Part shown: in pieces, positions 36,263 to 47,507 of the stretch
How positions within the stretch are numbered: the first letter of the stretch is position 1
Layout of the letters: the number at the start of each line of letters is the position of its first letter
NCBI GenBank assembly: GCA_014529385.2
Contig: CM043942.1
Coordinates: 315,001 to 379,000 of the forward strand
DNA: 64,000 bases
Direction of reading: 5' to 3'
Source: Adiantum capillus-veneris
Lineage: Eukaryota; Streptophyta; Polypodiopsida; Polypodiales; Pteridaceae
Translations under genes and position numbers: made by a program
Notes under the pieces: model-generated
Seen by the model: the letters and a program-made list of their open reading frames with translations, nothing else
Database searches by the model: none
Told to the model about the DNA's origin: nothing

Positions 36263-37522
36263 CTAACAGTGTTTGAAAACCATTTCTAGGAATAGTAAGT
36301 GATTTTCCTCATCCAAATATACAGTAAAATCATCCATGAAGATGGCAAGGAACCGATGAATAAACTCATTGAACATTTCCATCATACACCACTGAAAAGT
36401 AGCTGGTGCATTGCATAGGCCGAAAGGCATCACCAGATACATGAAAGCTCCCCACTCGGTGATGAAAGTGGTCTTCGCTCTATCCTCAAGAGCGATCTGT
36501 AACTGATTGTAGCCACTATAACCGTCCATAAAACTGTACATTTTGTATCCTGCAATCTCATCAAGCAACATGTTAGTAAAAGGCAATGGGAATGGATCTT
36601 TGATAGTTTGGGCGTTGAGTTTCCTATAGTCAACACAGACTCTCAATTTCCCATTCTTCTTGGTAACTACTACTATGGGAAACAACCAATCTCTACTGGC
36701 CACTTCTGTGATGAATCCAGCCTTGAGAAGATTGTCAATCTCCTCCTTGAGCTTCTTAGCATAGTTGGGGTTCATTCGATATCTTTGTCGTCTTACTGGC
36801 CGAGCATCTGGCTTCAATGATATCCTATGCTGGCATACTTCGGGATCCACCCCTTTCAAGTCCGTGTGTTCCCAGGAAAATATGTCTTTGTAGTTCTGGA
36901 ACATCCCGCGTGCCTTTTTCTTCATTAGAGGATTGAGATGCTTATTAACCTCGATCATCCTAGGACTATCCTCAGAGCCTAGGTTCCATTCTTTAACTTC
37001 TTGGTCGTTTGGAAGCAACCAATCAGTCCCACCTCCTTTTCTCTTGGTCGATTCCTCAACATAATCCCAAGATGGCCCATTAAGTTCTGAATCAGCATTT
37101 TGATTCACTGTGCTCTCTCCAGAATACACTAGCTCCTCTTCCATGCCAGTTTCAACTGATTTCTCCAGCCTCCCAGTTAACTGAACTAATCTTTCTCCTG
37201 TATTGATTTCAGTAAACTGACCTGGGAATTGTTTTTTTTGCTTGTTGAGCTGCTCTTTGTTTAGTAAAACCGCATTCAAGTCAATTTTTGCTAGAGGAAA
37301 TATGTTCAGAGCTGCTAACATTTGTTCAATCTTCTTTGTCTTGTACTTCTGGCATAGTTCCTTAGGCCTCAGCTCTTTTCTCCAACTCCTAGTATTGTTC
37401 GTCTGGATCTTAATTCTGCCGCTGGCCCCTTGTATGGTTAGGGTTTGATTTGCATAGTCGTGAACAGCATGTGCAGTTCTCAACCATGGGTGCCCTAGCA
37501 ACATTCCATATGCCCCTTGCAC
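36263..37522 (-). pseudogene. Protease end and reverse transcriptase of I
   Basis: 419 codons. Starts with the protease block GMLLGHPWL; a Glu-rich linker follows. RT from about residue 230: ITEVASRDWLFPIVVVTKK, VCVDYRKLNAQTI, FMDGYSGYNQ, LVMPFGLCNAPATFQ and, near residue 399, FMDDF, the catalytic YxDD-type box. It stops shortly after, so the domain ends prematurely. Confidence 0.88.
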
Positions 37523-37670
37523 ATCCAGGACTAGGGAAGCTGGCTTTAAATTTTTCCTTACCTACCCTTATCTGCATATTTTCAATCATGCCAGTAGCTT
37601 GTACTACTCTGTGATCTTCCATTCTTACTTTAAATGGTGCTGGCTTTAGATTGGTGATGCCCATCCTCTG

Positions 37671-38729
37671 CTAGAGATGTACTCCCATTATATTGACTCC
37701 TACTCCTCCATCCAAGATGACAATTGAAAGTGGTTCCCGTTGCTTCCAAACCTTGTAATCCACCTGAATGAGCGGTACTTCATCATCTCGGACAGCTGTC
37801 AGATCAAATGTTCTAGCCTTCGCTTCAGCTTTCCTTCGTTGTTTGATGAATTTTGCCACTTCAGGCAAGCTTCTTCTGATATCTTCCAAATCCACAGTAA
37901 GTTTTTGAATTCTATCATAGATCTTAACATGGATTTCTTCTTTCTCTTGGATCAGACTGGTTGTCAGAGCTTGAAGAGCTGGTCGTATCTTCACAATGCC
38001 ATTCCTCCCTGGAAGTGCTTCCAGTTCTTCTATCAACTCCCAATCTCCAATCATTCCTTGTACCGCAGCCAACATGGTCTCAGGTTTGCCAGGCTTTGAC
38101 TGATCTTTCTCAGTATATTGGGTTGGTATCTTTTGAATGACTCCGGCTTCAGAACTTTCTGGTTGCTCTGGCAGTTTCTTTTCTAAATCCTTCGTGATTT
38201 TCGCCGCTAGTTGTCTCTGCTCTTGCCATTCATCTACCACCTTCTCTTTACCCTTGGCCTTCCATACCTCTCTCTGTTGAGCCCATTTGCTACTTTCAGT
38301 AGTGACTGGTTCTTCTAGAGTATCTGAAATTTCTTCAATTACCACTCCTTTGCTCCGTGTCATTGCCCGTACTGGAACTGGCTCTAGTGCCTTTGCCTCA
38401 GTAGCAGTAGGTGCGGGTGTGTCTGGACATTGAGCCGCAAAATGCCCATAATTTCCACAAGTATAGCAATTCAAACTCCGGCTTTGAAAGCTACCACGCC
38501 CTTGGCCTCGGCCAGTACCCGCTTGGTATCTGCCGCGCCCTAGACCAGTACCACTGGTACCTGGTTTCTCCTCTTGAGAGGCTTTGGCGGTTTCCACTCT
38601 TACTGGTTCAATATATGCTACTACTGACAAATCTTTACCCTTCTTAAAATGATGAATCATAATGCCACAATTATTCCATAAATGGCCAAAGGCTTTACAA
38701 TAAGTACACTCTGGGAACTCGCTAGACAC
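37671..38729 (-). pseudogene. Gag C-terminus with two zinc knuckles, protease start of I
   Basis: 352 codons. Two CCHC knuckles: C8, C11, H16, C21 (CTYCKAFGHLWNNC) and C88, C91, H96, C101 (CYTCGNYGHFAAQC), separated by an RG-rich stretch typical of nucleic-acid-binding gag. The end has ILDGGVGVNIMG near residue 340, an Asp-protease active site of D-G-G type. A stop then separates it from the protease end at 37522. Confidence 0.85.
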
Positions 38730-38837
38730 ATGGTCCTTGGATTTGTATTTTGAACACCAAGTCTACATTTTCCTCACTGGTTGTCTGGTCTGGCTAATCT
38801 CAGCAGACTGCCTAGCCATCTCTTCAATCTTCTTAGT

Positions 38838-39887
38838 CTAGGACCCCTTTTTTGACTTATCCTTGGGCCTCTCATTGGAGCTACTCTCAGAACTACTGGA
38901 AACTTCACTGGAATTTGAGTTCTCATTAGAAGAACTATTGCTACTGGATCTTCTCTTCTTATGGATCTTTTCCTTCTTAGCCTGTTGTTCCAGTTTTAGT
39001 GCTCGTTGTACCAGATCATTGAATTTCTTCGTTGGTGTTGGTACCTCCTGCTCTCTAAGCTTCTTGCTTCTAAAGCCATTTAGGAACCATGCACGCAGTC
39101 GCTTTTTTGACCGCGGTTTTTGAAACTGCCTTGTCAGCTCCTTGATTTTCTCCACATAGCTTCGGACTGACAAATTCCTCTGCTTGATCTTATCCAGTTC
39201 ACAAAGAATATCTTCACCACCTCTGTTGTCAGAATACTCCAGTCTGAAGGCTTTAAGTAGTTTATTATAGGATCTAAGCTGACAAGCGGGGTAATGGTAG
39301 TACCACTTTCTCCCTGCCTCCTTCAAGGTTTGCAAAAAGTATTCACCCCATTCATCCTCATCACTATTCTTCAGCTTTGCATATTGCTCAACAGCCTGGA
39401 TGTGAACATCCGGATCATCTTTCTTGCCCCCTTTGAATACTGGAAAAGAAATTTTTAGTGAGGATGCGTAATTATTCCGATTATCGTTGGTCCTGCCGCT
39501 TCTCTTCTTAGAGTCTAAATGGTGCTTTGAAGTATTCTTACAATTGTTAGTATCTGCATCCCAATCAATATCTGTTTCTATCTCTGTGTCAGTGTCCTCT
39601 CTGGCCTGTCTACTAGAAGTGTGGCGACTGCCTTTACTACCTTTGGTACCCTTATCCCCTTGCCTAGACCGAGAACTTTTGGCCTTACGTGCTTCCCTTT
39701 CTGCCCATATGCGTCTAGAGTGACTGGAATGCTGTGAGTTCTGCGTCTCATCAACCTGACTATGCTCCTCATGAGCCTCAGTGTCAGTCACCCTCTCATG
39801 CTTAGGGTCAGATTTTCTTCTCGACTCCTCAGGATTAGGATCAACACGGATGGTTGATTTCCGGCCACGATTGGTTTTGGGTGCCAT
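38838..39887 (-). pseudogene. Gag of I, N-terminal part
   Basis: 349 codons from an ATG at 39887, about 60 bases after the PBS. The first third is charged and disordered. Residues ~140-260 match the gag capsid pattern (ISFPVFKGGKKDDPDVHI, KWYYHYPACQLRSYN, VRSYVEKIKELTRQF). The C-terminal end is Lys- and Ser/Asn-rich. A stop separates it from the zinc-knuckle part. Confidence 0.85.
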
Positions 39888-39949
39888 TGCTGTAGCTGAG
39901 AACTTCCAAATGGGAGAAGAGTGTTCCAGTCAATGAGCTTAAGCTCTAG

Positions 39950-39964
39950 CCACCATGATCGCCA
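39950..39964 (-). other. Probable primer-binding site of I
   Basis: Minus strand TGGCGATCATGGTGG, three bases after the LTR end (TCCA). The tRNA is not identified. Position and TGG start are the evidence. Confidence 0.55.
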
Positions 39965-39967
39965 AAA

Positions 39968-40295
39968 TGGAATTGGAGCTGATCTCTTGAGATAGCTAAT
40001 TCTAGTGTTAGAAGCTTTTAGCTACTAGTGATGTATTAGTTCAGAAAGTAGACTGGACAAAGGAACAAAAATTGAATTGGAATACATCTACTGGAATAAG
40101 AACTAGACTAAGTACTGAGAATGATATTCAGATTCAGATTCAGATTCAGAGTAACTGAGTACAATGTGGCTTATGAACAAACAGATGAACAGAGTACAAC
40201 CAACAACAACTGCCAATGATTTCCAATCCGATTACAATGTAATGGGCCCTATTTATATGCCTTGGGTTTACCATGATAATTACTGTAGTAATTAC
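39968..40295 (-). repeat. 5' LTR of I, part next to PBS
   Basis: Matches the start of 29514-29984 up to the ATTAC (40291-40295) at which M inserted; a CAGATT unit is repeated more often here (near 40130-40150) than in the partner. Confidence 0.88.
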
Positions 40296-40386
40296 TGTTG
40301 AGATGTCGAGCTCTACACCTTGAGCTGGCATCCACTACGGGTCTTGGCCGCTTACGGCATTTACTCACTGGCGCGTTAGGTGACCG

Positions 40387-40499
40387 ACACGGAGGATCTC
40401 TGCCAGTGATTCTACAGCTGAACTACACTTATAGTGCCAGCCTAGTACGCTTCTAGCGAGTTCACACTTAGTGACCGCATGTACATATGTGCTACTTTT
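40387..40499. repeat. 3'-end segment of M, inverted copy in its LTR
   Basis: About 112 bp nearly identical, in reverse complement, to 43557-43667 in the middle of the 5' LTR; I see one clear mismatch. It overlaps the last codons of the polyprotein frame. Confidence 0.9.
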
Positions 40500-43126
40500 C
40501 TTACACCAGGTGTCCTGACAGCCAGAATTCCAAATTCCTCATCAAGACTTTGTTCAGAACCATCTGAATCCATGTCTACATGTGAAAAACCTGATGATGC
40601 ATCAGCCATAAGATCAACCTTTTCCTTTCCTTTTCGTGATACATTCCCTGTACCTATTGGTGGAGTAACCTGCGTACGTGGTCTACCATTCCATGGTTTC
40701 TCAACAGAGCCACGAGAAGAGGACTCTTGTGGTCCACTCAAAACCTGTGACTATGGCCTCACATTTTGTACAACCACATCATCTTTTACATCAGCCCCAA
40801 TAGTGCCATGTGCATTAGTGTACCAGCTGCTCATCTCATCAAAGACTACATCTCTGCTCACTCGTAACTCTCGTGTAGTAGGATTGTAGCACCTGTACCC
40901 CTTTTGTTCAAGGGAATATCCCACAAGAATACATTTCTCTGCTTTAGGATCCAATTTCCTACGCAACTCATCTGGTACATGCACGTAAGTTATGCAGCCA
41001 AACACTTTCAAGTGTGCCAAATCAGGCTTTGTACCTGTAAACTTTTCCTCAGGTGTTACATCATGCACCGCAGCTGTAGGTGTCATGTTCATAATGTACA
41101 CAGCTGTATTTACAGCTTCAGCCCAGAAATGATGAGGCATGTTCTTCTCATTCATCAATGCACGTGCAACCTCTGCAATGTGCCTGTTTTTCCTTTCTGC
41201 GACCCCATTCTGCTGTGGAGTATATCTGCATGTAAACTGCCTGTGTATACCATGCATTCGCAGAAAATCTGAAAAATCATTGGAGAAGTACTCTCCCCCT
41301 CCATCTGACCTCAATGTCTTGATTTGCATATCTGTCTCCTTCTCAATCATGACTTTGAAGTCTTGAAAGTGACCAAACACTTCACTTTTGTTACGCATGA
41401 AGTAGACCCATACTTTCCTTGTATGGTCATCAATGAAAGAGACATAATACCTGCAACCATGTATACTTGTAGTATCTGTTGGACCCCAAACATCTGTGTG
41501 CACCACCTCAAGTGGCTTTTTACATACATTGCGCTCATGTGGAAATGAGCCCTTTGACTGTTTTCCAAACTGGCATACTGCACACACTTTATGCATACCA
41601 TCCACCTTGAATTTGGGCAAACCTTTTACAATCTGTTTTGATTGCATGCTGCGCAATCTCTGCTCATTGACATGGCCAATGCGTTTGTGCCAAATGTCAA
41701 CATCAGCCACAACACCTGTGCCCTGTGCAAATAATGCAGCTTTTACCTCAGGCATGTCTACATTCAACGTAAACATTCTGCCCACACATTTGCCCTCTGT
41801 GATCAGCTTACAGCCATTCTGGAAATCTTCTACATAACAGCCATTTGGATTGAAGCGAACCTGCAAACCCTGCTCAACCATTTGTCCAACAGAAACAAGA
41901 TTCTTTGTAATGTTTGGGACATGAAGTACATCTGCTAAGTACTTTGATTTCCCACTCTTCGTATTTAGAGGTATGTCCCCTACATGAGCAATAGGGTGAG
42001 CTGTGTCATCTCCTGTCTGCACATAGCCTGACACATCTGGTTTGCGCATATATCTAAACCACTCTCCACGAGACGTCATGTGATTAGAGGCACCTGAATC
42101 CACATACCAAACATCATCTTGGGTGGAATTCTCTGCAGTCATTGTATTCATTACATGTTGCATAACAAACATGCGCTCGTTTTTGCTGTCATCTGCATCT
42201 CTGCTAGTAGATGCATAGTTGCCCTGTTCTCTCTTTCTACTTGCTTTTCCCTTTGGACAGTCACGTGACATGTGACCTCTTTCACCACAAGTCCAACATT
42301 CTCTACTATCTGGAGTATGTTGCTGCCTGCTTGATCCTGCACCACGACCTCTTTGACTCCCCCTACCTTGAGACTGGTTTCCCCTGCCACCTGTATTGTT
42401 TTGATTTGATTGACCTTCCAGAAATTGGCCCCTGTAACCCCTTGGGCCTCGACCACGACCTCTACCTCTACCTCTGTTGGAGTTAGAATAGAAGGCCTGT
42501 TCAGAATTATTTCTGCCATGAGAAGAAGATGTGTCAAGGTTCTTCTCCTCAAGAATAAGCATAGAAATCAAATCTTGGAACACGGGGATGTCGTCTCTTG
42601 TATTCATGGAAGACCTGAAATGTACATACTCATCTCCTAGACCATCCAAGCATGCACGGACAATGTCATCATCTTCCACTGAGACTTTAATAGATCCAAG
42701 AGCCTCAATGATACTCTTGATCTTCAAGGCATAATCATTGATTGAGAGGTTGTTCCTCTTAACCTGATTTAGCTCCGACTTTAGTTGAAGCTTCCTGGCC
42801 TTGGTGTTCACCTCGAACACTCTGCCTAAGTTTCTCCATGCAATGGCGGGGGTTTCAGCATCCTGTAGATAGCCCATCATGCCATCTGTGATGCTCATAG
42901 ACAGCCAATACATCACTTTGCTCTGGCCTTGTTGCCAGTCCCTCAAAGCTTTCCTTTGTTCTGCTGTAGCATTTGCCTCGGGAATCTCTGGTTCCTTTTC
43001 ATTGTCTCCTTCTACATATTCCCAATAACCTTTTCCTTTTAGGAAATTTGTTATTCTGAACTTCCATGCAGGGTAGTTATTTTTCTCAAGCTTCTCAGTA
43101 ACAATCTGACTGAAACCGTCAGACAT
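40442..43126 (-). CDS. Copia gag-protease-integrase polyprotein, RT missing
   Basis: Clean 791-codon frame from ATG at 43126 to a TAG at 40751, open again in frame to 40442. Gag: UBN2/DUF4219-like start (NYPAWKFRITNFLKG), RG-rich linker, CCHC C277, C280, H285, C290. Protease: WYVDSGASNHM with D343. Integrase: zinc finger H480, H485, C515, C518; catalytic D545 (VHTDVWGP), D608 (RSDGGGEY), E644 (GVAERKNR), giving exact D-D35-E spacing. It ends with the VSRDVVFDE block that usually precedes RT. RT and RNase H are absent, so it cannot reverse-transcribe itself. The intact frame suggests a young insertion. Confidence 0.93.
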
Positions 43127-43420
43127 CTTGAAGCACTAAGACAAAATAGTTGCAATCTGCAAAAACCTGCAAATCTGTTGAACCTGCTATCGTGGTTCCT
43201 CTAACGCTTTCTACACTCAACGAGTGTCCACAATCAAGCGTACATACAACCACTGTACTTGTACAGTAAATCTCTGTATACTGCACTTTGGAGACCTGTT
43301 CAGAAACTTGTACGAAAAACCCCTAAAAAAAATTTCGCTGCGCGAGGCGCCTTTGGCATCTGGTCATGGATTGCGAACCAAGGGATTGGATGCTCTTGCT
43401 CTCTTAGCCTCTCTTGCCTG

Positions 43421-43438
43421 CACCAGGCTCTGATACCA
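43421..43438 (-). other. Primer-binding site of M (initiator tRNA-Met)
   Basis: Minus strand TGGTATCAGAGCCTGGTG directly after the LTR end TTTACA. Perfect match to the common copia PBS over its first 13 bases. Confidence 0.92.
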
Positions 43439-43773
43439 TGTAAAGAATGAGGATGCAAGAGAGCTACACGAGACAAGCACAAAGCACACAGAGATGGAAA
43501 GCTTCTTCTTCTTCTTTACAGAAAAGAGAGTACAAAATGACTAAGTGCTAAAGCTGAAAAGTAGCACATATGTACATGCGGTCACTAAGTGTGAACTCGC
43601 TAGAAGCGTACTAGGCTGGCACTATAAGTGTAGTCCAGCTGTAGAATCACTGGCAGAGATCCTCCGTGTAGTCATTTTGTACTCTCTTTTCTGTAAAGAA
43701 GAAGAAGAAGCTTTCCATCTCTGTGTGCTTTGTGCTTGTCTCGTGTAGCTCTCTTGCATCCTCATTCTTTACA
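43439..43773 (-). repeat. Fold-back 5' LTR of M
   Basis: 335 bp. Positions 43439-43543 and 43669-43773 are perfect 105-bp inverted copies of each other. The 125 bp between them are mostly an inverted copy of the 3' end of M (40387-40499). Both LTR ends therefore read TGTAAAG inward. Confidence 0.93.
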
Positions 43774-43845
43774 ATTACTGCCTGATTCACTGCCGGTCTC
43801 ACAGGAGCTGGTTCCCACCTAGTGAAACTGTCTCAACCGTCTACA
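43774..43845 (-). repeat. 5' LTR of I, outer part
   Basis: Resumes after M with the second ATTAC copy (43774-43778) and matches 29912-29984. The ACAAG target duplication of I follows at 43846-43850. Confidence 0.9.
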
Positions 43846-43850
43846 ACAAG

Positions 43851-44294
43851 TAGGAAATTCTATTCGAGAAACCATGGGGTGGCTAGATCTTTTGGATTGT
43901 CTCTCCGTACATGCATCCATTGCTAGAGTCCCAAGAAAACGAAGCTATGGTGGAAGAGAAGTGGAAAAGAGACGAAGATGTTGTTGGGACATTAAAAAGA
44001 GCAACAAGATCCAGCAACAGGAAAGAGGAGGGGCCAACTCCTAAGCCCACTACCAAAGTGGTGATGGAGGAGGGACCAAAGGACAACAAGCAAGGTAAGC
44101 CCAGGGGACCCTCATACAAGCTAAAATCTGATATTTAGTTGGCTACAGATCTAAAGAAAGTTTTTGAGGAGCGTATTCTGAATAGTAAAGTAGAGCTCAC
44201 ATTGGGTGATGTTCTGGGAATTTCCAAGCGCGAGTTCCACGAGGAGGTCATCGATATTATCCAGAGGAAGCCACAGATACCAAGTGAGAAAGAG
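43851..44294 (+). pseudogene. Gypsy H block 2: gag C-terminal region
   Basis: Frame 43911-44138 and its continuation: LKRATRSSNRKEE, then GPSYKLKSDI, a stop, ATDLKKVFEERILNSKVELT and VLGISKREFHEEVIDIIQRK. Such a charged block precedes the protease in this gypsy family. It stops in AAGAG (44290-44294), where N inserted, and its frame continues at 55649. Confidence 0.75.
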
Positions 44295-45252
44295 TGTTGA
44301 CCGCTGGGTCAACAACACAACATAACTCAAGTTTCGTACCAAAGTCTTATCTTTTGCAAGTTATGAAATGCTGTGGATTATGGATATAAACATCATTTGT
44401 AATGAGTAGTTATTCTAGTTTCAGAAGTCGTGGTGCAATGGCACTTCCAGATTGTAAATACAAAACCATTTGACCCTTTCAACCCCATTTTTGGTTAAAC
44501 CTAAGGTAGCCTTAGTATATAAGGTACCTAGGACATTTTGTAAAAAAAGACTTTTTCATAATCAAAACTTTAGCGCTGCCGTCTACTGTGTGTGAGAGAG
44601 AAAGAGAGTGAGCGTGAGATTCATCCTCTCGCTACGCCCGGCTCGCTCAACACATTGGAGATCCGACTGCACCATTGCTGTAGGCTCGATGAGAGCTATG
44701 CGACAACGCCAAGAATTCCACGCGAGATGAAGCACACATGCCGACGCATCTACGAGCTATTTGTGGCCGTAAGTGTATCAAACGATTTCTGTTTTCTATG
44801 TGCTAGTAGTGTATAGAATCGTGGCGACATAAGCTACGCATAGGTACTCATAAATTTCAGTTTCGGGCACTTTCAAAATTCTGCTCTGTCATCCTACGCG
44901 TTTTCCGCAAATGGGTTTAGAGTGAGGGTTTTGAGTGTAGAAGCTTAGGGATAGGTGTATCCTAGTGAGGGGATGATGTTCCTTAAGTTTCGTACGAATC
45001 TGGCATGATTAGGTGAGTTACCTTTCGTATGTGTGTATGTGGCTAGGTGGTGTAGTTGAGAGCAGTGAGGTTCTTGATTGTGGTTTAGTTGGCCTTCCAG
45101 AGTGTTGTATGTGTAGGATGGTCTCAGCCTGACAAGCTTAAGAGATTTTCTCCGTGTGCCTATTGTGTCATCTGTGTCCTCGATTGACATTATGTTAATC
45201 TAGGTAGTGTTTGCATGCACTTCATGGGTGTGTGAGTCGCTCCCGTCCAACA
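44295..45252 (+). repeat. 5' LTR of N
   Basis: 958 bp. The longer copy: it has about 76 bp near 44330-44405 that are absent from the 3' LTR. A half-copy of the leader palindrome (CATCCTACGCG) is at 44890. Confidence 0.93.
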
Positions 45253-45253
45253 T

Positions 45254-45271
45254 TGGCGCCACTTCCGGAGA
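45254..45271 (+). other. Primer-binding site of N
   Basis: TGGCGCCACTTCCGGAGA, one base after the LTR end. The TGGCGCC start suits a tRNA-Lys-type PBS, but the rest is not a clear match. Confidence 0.65.
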
Positions 45272-45795
45272 CACAAGGACCTAAGTAGGTTTCCTACTAA
45301 CAACTCGTGTGATGGTTTCTTGATTTAGTTTTGGCTAAAGAAAGCGTTTTTCTTAAGTGGATCCGGAAGAGGATATTCCGTGATCAAGTGGATAGCCAGG
45401 AAGCGTGTGTCTTGCCGAGGGTCTGCGACTAGATAGGTTTAGTTAGGATCTGTGGATTAGAGTAGTTGTTGGTGGTCGAGTGATTTGTGAGGTGATAAAA
45501 GCGTTTACTAGTCCGTGTGTGGTAGTGAAGCACTTTTCTACTCATAGATGCAAAACCCCATATGATTTGTAGGAGTAGCTTTAGGTAAGTGATCCGATTC
45601 TGATCTAGAGCTATTCAACACTGAATTATTTGCTAAAGTGCTTGATTGCATTTGAAATCACGGAAGAGTGTGCTTTTGAGGGTAAAAATGCATTAAACAA
45701 GCTTTTGTGGACATTTTGTATGACTGACTAATGTTGTGCATATAAAAGAGCATTTGCAAGGTTTCTGTGAAGAAAACCTGCAATTCTGTAAACAT

Positions 45796-47081
45796 AGACA
45801 TCCTACGCGTAGGATGTCTCAAGGGGGTTCTGAAGACCAAATTTGAAAATTCTGACTCCGCTAGTGGGTTCAGAGGGTAGGTTTTATCCTAGTAACATAT
45901 TGACTTGGGTGTTTTTCCCTATTTTTGTTGACCAAAAGCCAAAAGGCGGAGTAAGAAAACATAAAATTTCAGCAAAGGATTAATTGAGTGATTTTTGCAT
46001 GTTTTTGCAATTGTGAAGCATACTTGCACTTGCTGAGAGCATAAAGAAGCACCAGGGACACTTCAGTCTCAAAAAATCAGCAGTAGACATCCTACGCGTA
46101 TTATGTCTACAGGGTGATCTGGGCACTTTTTTGAAATTCTGAGTTGACGAGTGTGTTTAGAAGGTAGGTTTTTCCCGAATTTTCACCTGGAAAGTGGAAA
46201 TTTGACCAAATTTTGACAGATCAAAGCCAAAAGATGAGAATTGCCAGACATCCTTCCCAAATTGTGTCCAAAGCCTAATTTTGAGACCAAACCATAGGGT
46301 GACTTCATGTGCATGTTATACATGATGTTTTGAGTGCATGTGATAAATTTCATCTCATTTGGGTCAGTGAAAGGGAAGATTGAGCGGACTTTAGCATTTT
46401 GACTGAAAAAGGCAAGAATAGCTAGTTTTGGGGTCTTTTGACATCCAAACACAAATTATGAGCATACCACAGTGATCATCACCTTAAGGAGAGTCTGTGG
46501 TTTAAATGTAAGGCAATTCTGAGCAGTTAGAAATCCTACGCGTAGGATGTCTAAGGCATGATATAGAGGCCAAATTCAAACTGCGGACATACCATGCTGT
46601 CATATAGCCTTAGATAAGCCTCCTAGTCAATTTTGGTCCAATTTGGAGTTGATTTGACTTGGGAATTCATCAGAACAGACATCAAGATTTTGGAACAGAT
46701 TCTTGATCATGTGACCAACCTATAGGTGTTAGAATCAAAAAGTAAAAATAGCTGTGAGTTTAGCACATCAAGGGGAAGCTACAGTGCAAGTTTGAGCTGA
46801 AACAGAGCAAAAAGACATCCTACGCATAGGATGTCTCCAACTTGATTTAGGACTCCAAACCAACTTATGAGCACACCACTGTGATCAACACATCAAGGAG
46901 AAGATGGGGTGAAAATTTCAAGTCATTCTGAGCAAAAAGACATCCTACGCGTAGGATGTATCAAGGCCGTTTTTAGGACCAAATGAAATTCTGAGCATAC
47001 CATTGTGTTGCTGGACTTAAGGGGAGTCTTTGGACCAAATTTTGTTAAATTCTAAGCATATAGACATCGCGTAGGATGTCT
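45796..47081 (+). repeat. Array of six 24-nt palindromes in the N leader
   Basis: Unit: AGACATCCTACG followed by its exact reverse complement. Copies at 45796 (perfect), 46085 (two changes), 46529, 46813, 46938 and 47062 (internal deletion). Each lies in a longer repeated context that includes a TTCTGAGCA-like lead and a CAAGG-like tail. Spacings are 289, 444, 284, 125 and 124. Each could fold as a 12-bp hairpin or pair between two RNAs. Confidence 0.9.
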
Positions 47082-47507
47082 CTAGGCCAGTTTTAGGGTC
47101 TAACTGTAATTTTGACCAGACAAAAGTGTTCACAGTGTCACAGAGATCCCAAATATTTTTTCAAAATTGAATTTGGACTCATTTTGACCAGTCTAAACTG
47201 CATTTCATTGTTTTGGCCATAACTTTCACAAATGGTATCAGATTGGAAAAGTTTTTATATCAAAACGTAGCCTGAGAGCGGCTCCACGGATCTTAGAGCA
47301 ACCATTTTGTTCAACTTTGAAAAAAACGTCGTTTGAGGCCTCAAAATTCATCCAGAAGTTAGGGGTGTCTGAAAGTGACAATTTGCGAGAATTGTGACGA
47401 AACGGTTGCGGTTTTGGACATAGTTTCAACTTTCCCCTAACCAAAGAACTTGAACACAGTGGACTAAGTCTACTTGAACCAAGCAAAAGCTCTTAAGCCG
47501 AGAAATC

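Larger units (their letters stand above)
40296..43773 (-). mobile_element. Copia-type element M, deleted and rearranged
   Basis: TG...CA ends flanked by ATTAC (40291-40295, 43774-43778). Minus order: 5' LTR (43773-43439), initiator-Met PBS, gag-PR-IN polyprotein, then an end without RT and RNase H and without a matching 3' LTR: the 3' terminus (CATCTCAACA on minus) is unrelated to the 5' LTR. The 5' LTR is itself a fold-back structure. It must have arrived using other elements' enzymes, or been rearranged after insertion. Confidence 0.88.
29514..43845 (-). mobile_element. Gypsy I, with unknown post-integrase ORF
   Basis: ACAAG duplications flank LTRs that start TGTAGA and end TCCA on the minus strand. 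Minus order: 5' LTR (43845-39968, split by M), PBS, gag, CCHC, protease, RT, RNase H, integrase, a ~1,030-codon extra frame, purine tract, 3' LTR (29984-29514). Only one RNase H is visible. It inserted into gag of H. Stops and frameshifts in pol show it is inactive. The LTR copies have diverged clearly, and the right copy lacks ~80 bp present in the left. Confidence 0.92.

Noticed and set aside
42151-42552. 133-codon minus frame and several plus frames over 40479-42734
   Set aside because: Shadows of the clean copia polyprotein 40751-43126.
45796-47081. CRISPR-like array
   Set aside because: Repeats are palindromic with irregular, mutually similar spacers of 100-420 bp inside a plant retrotransposon leader; not a CRISPR.
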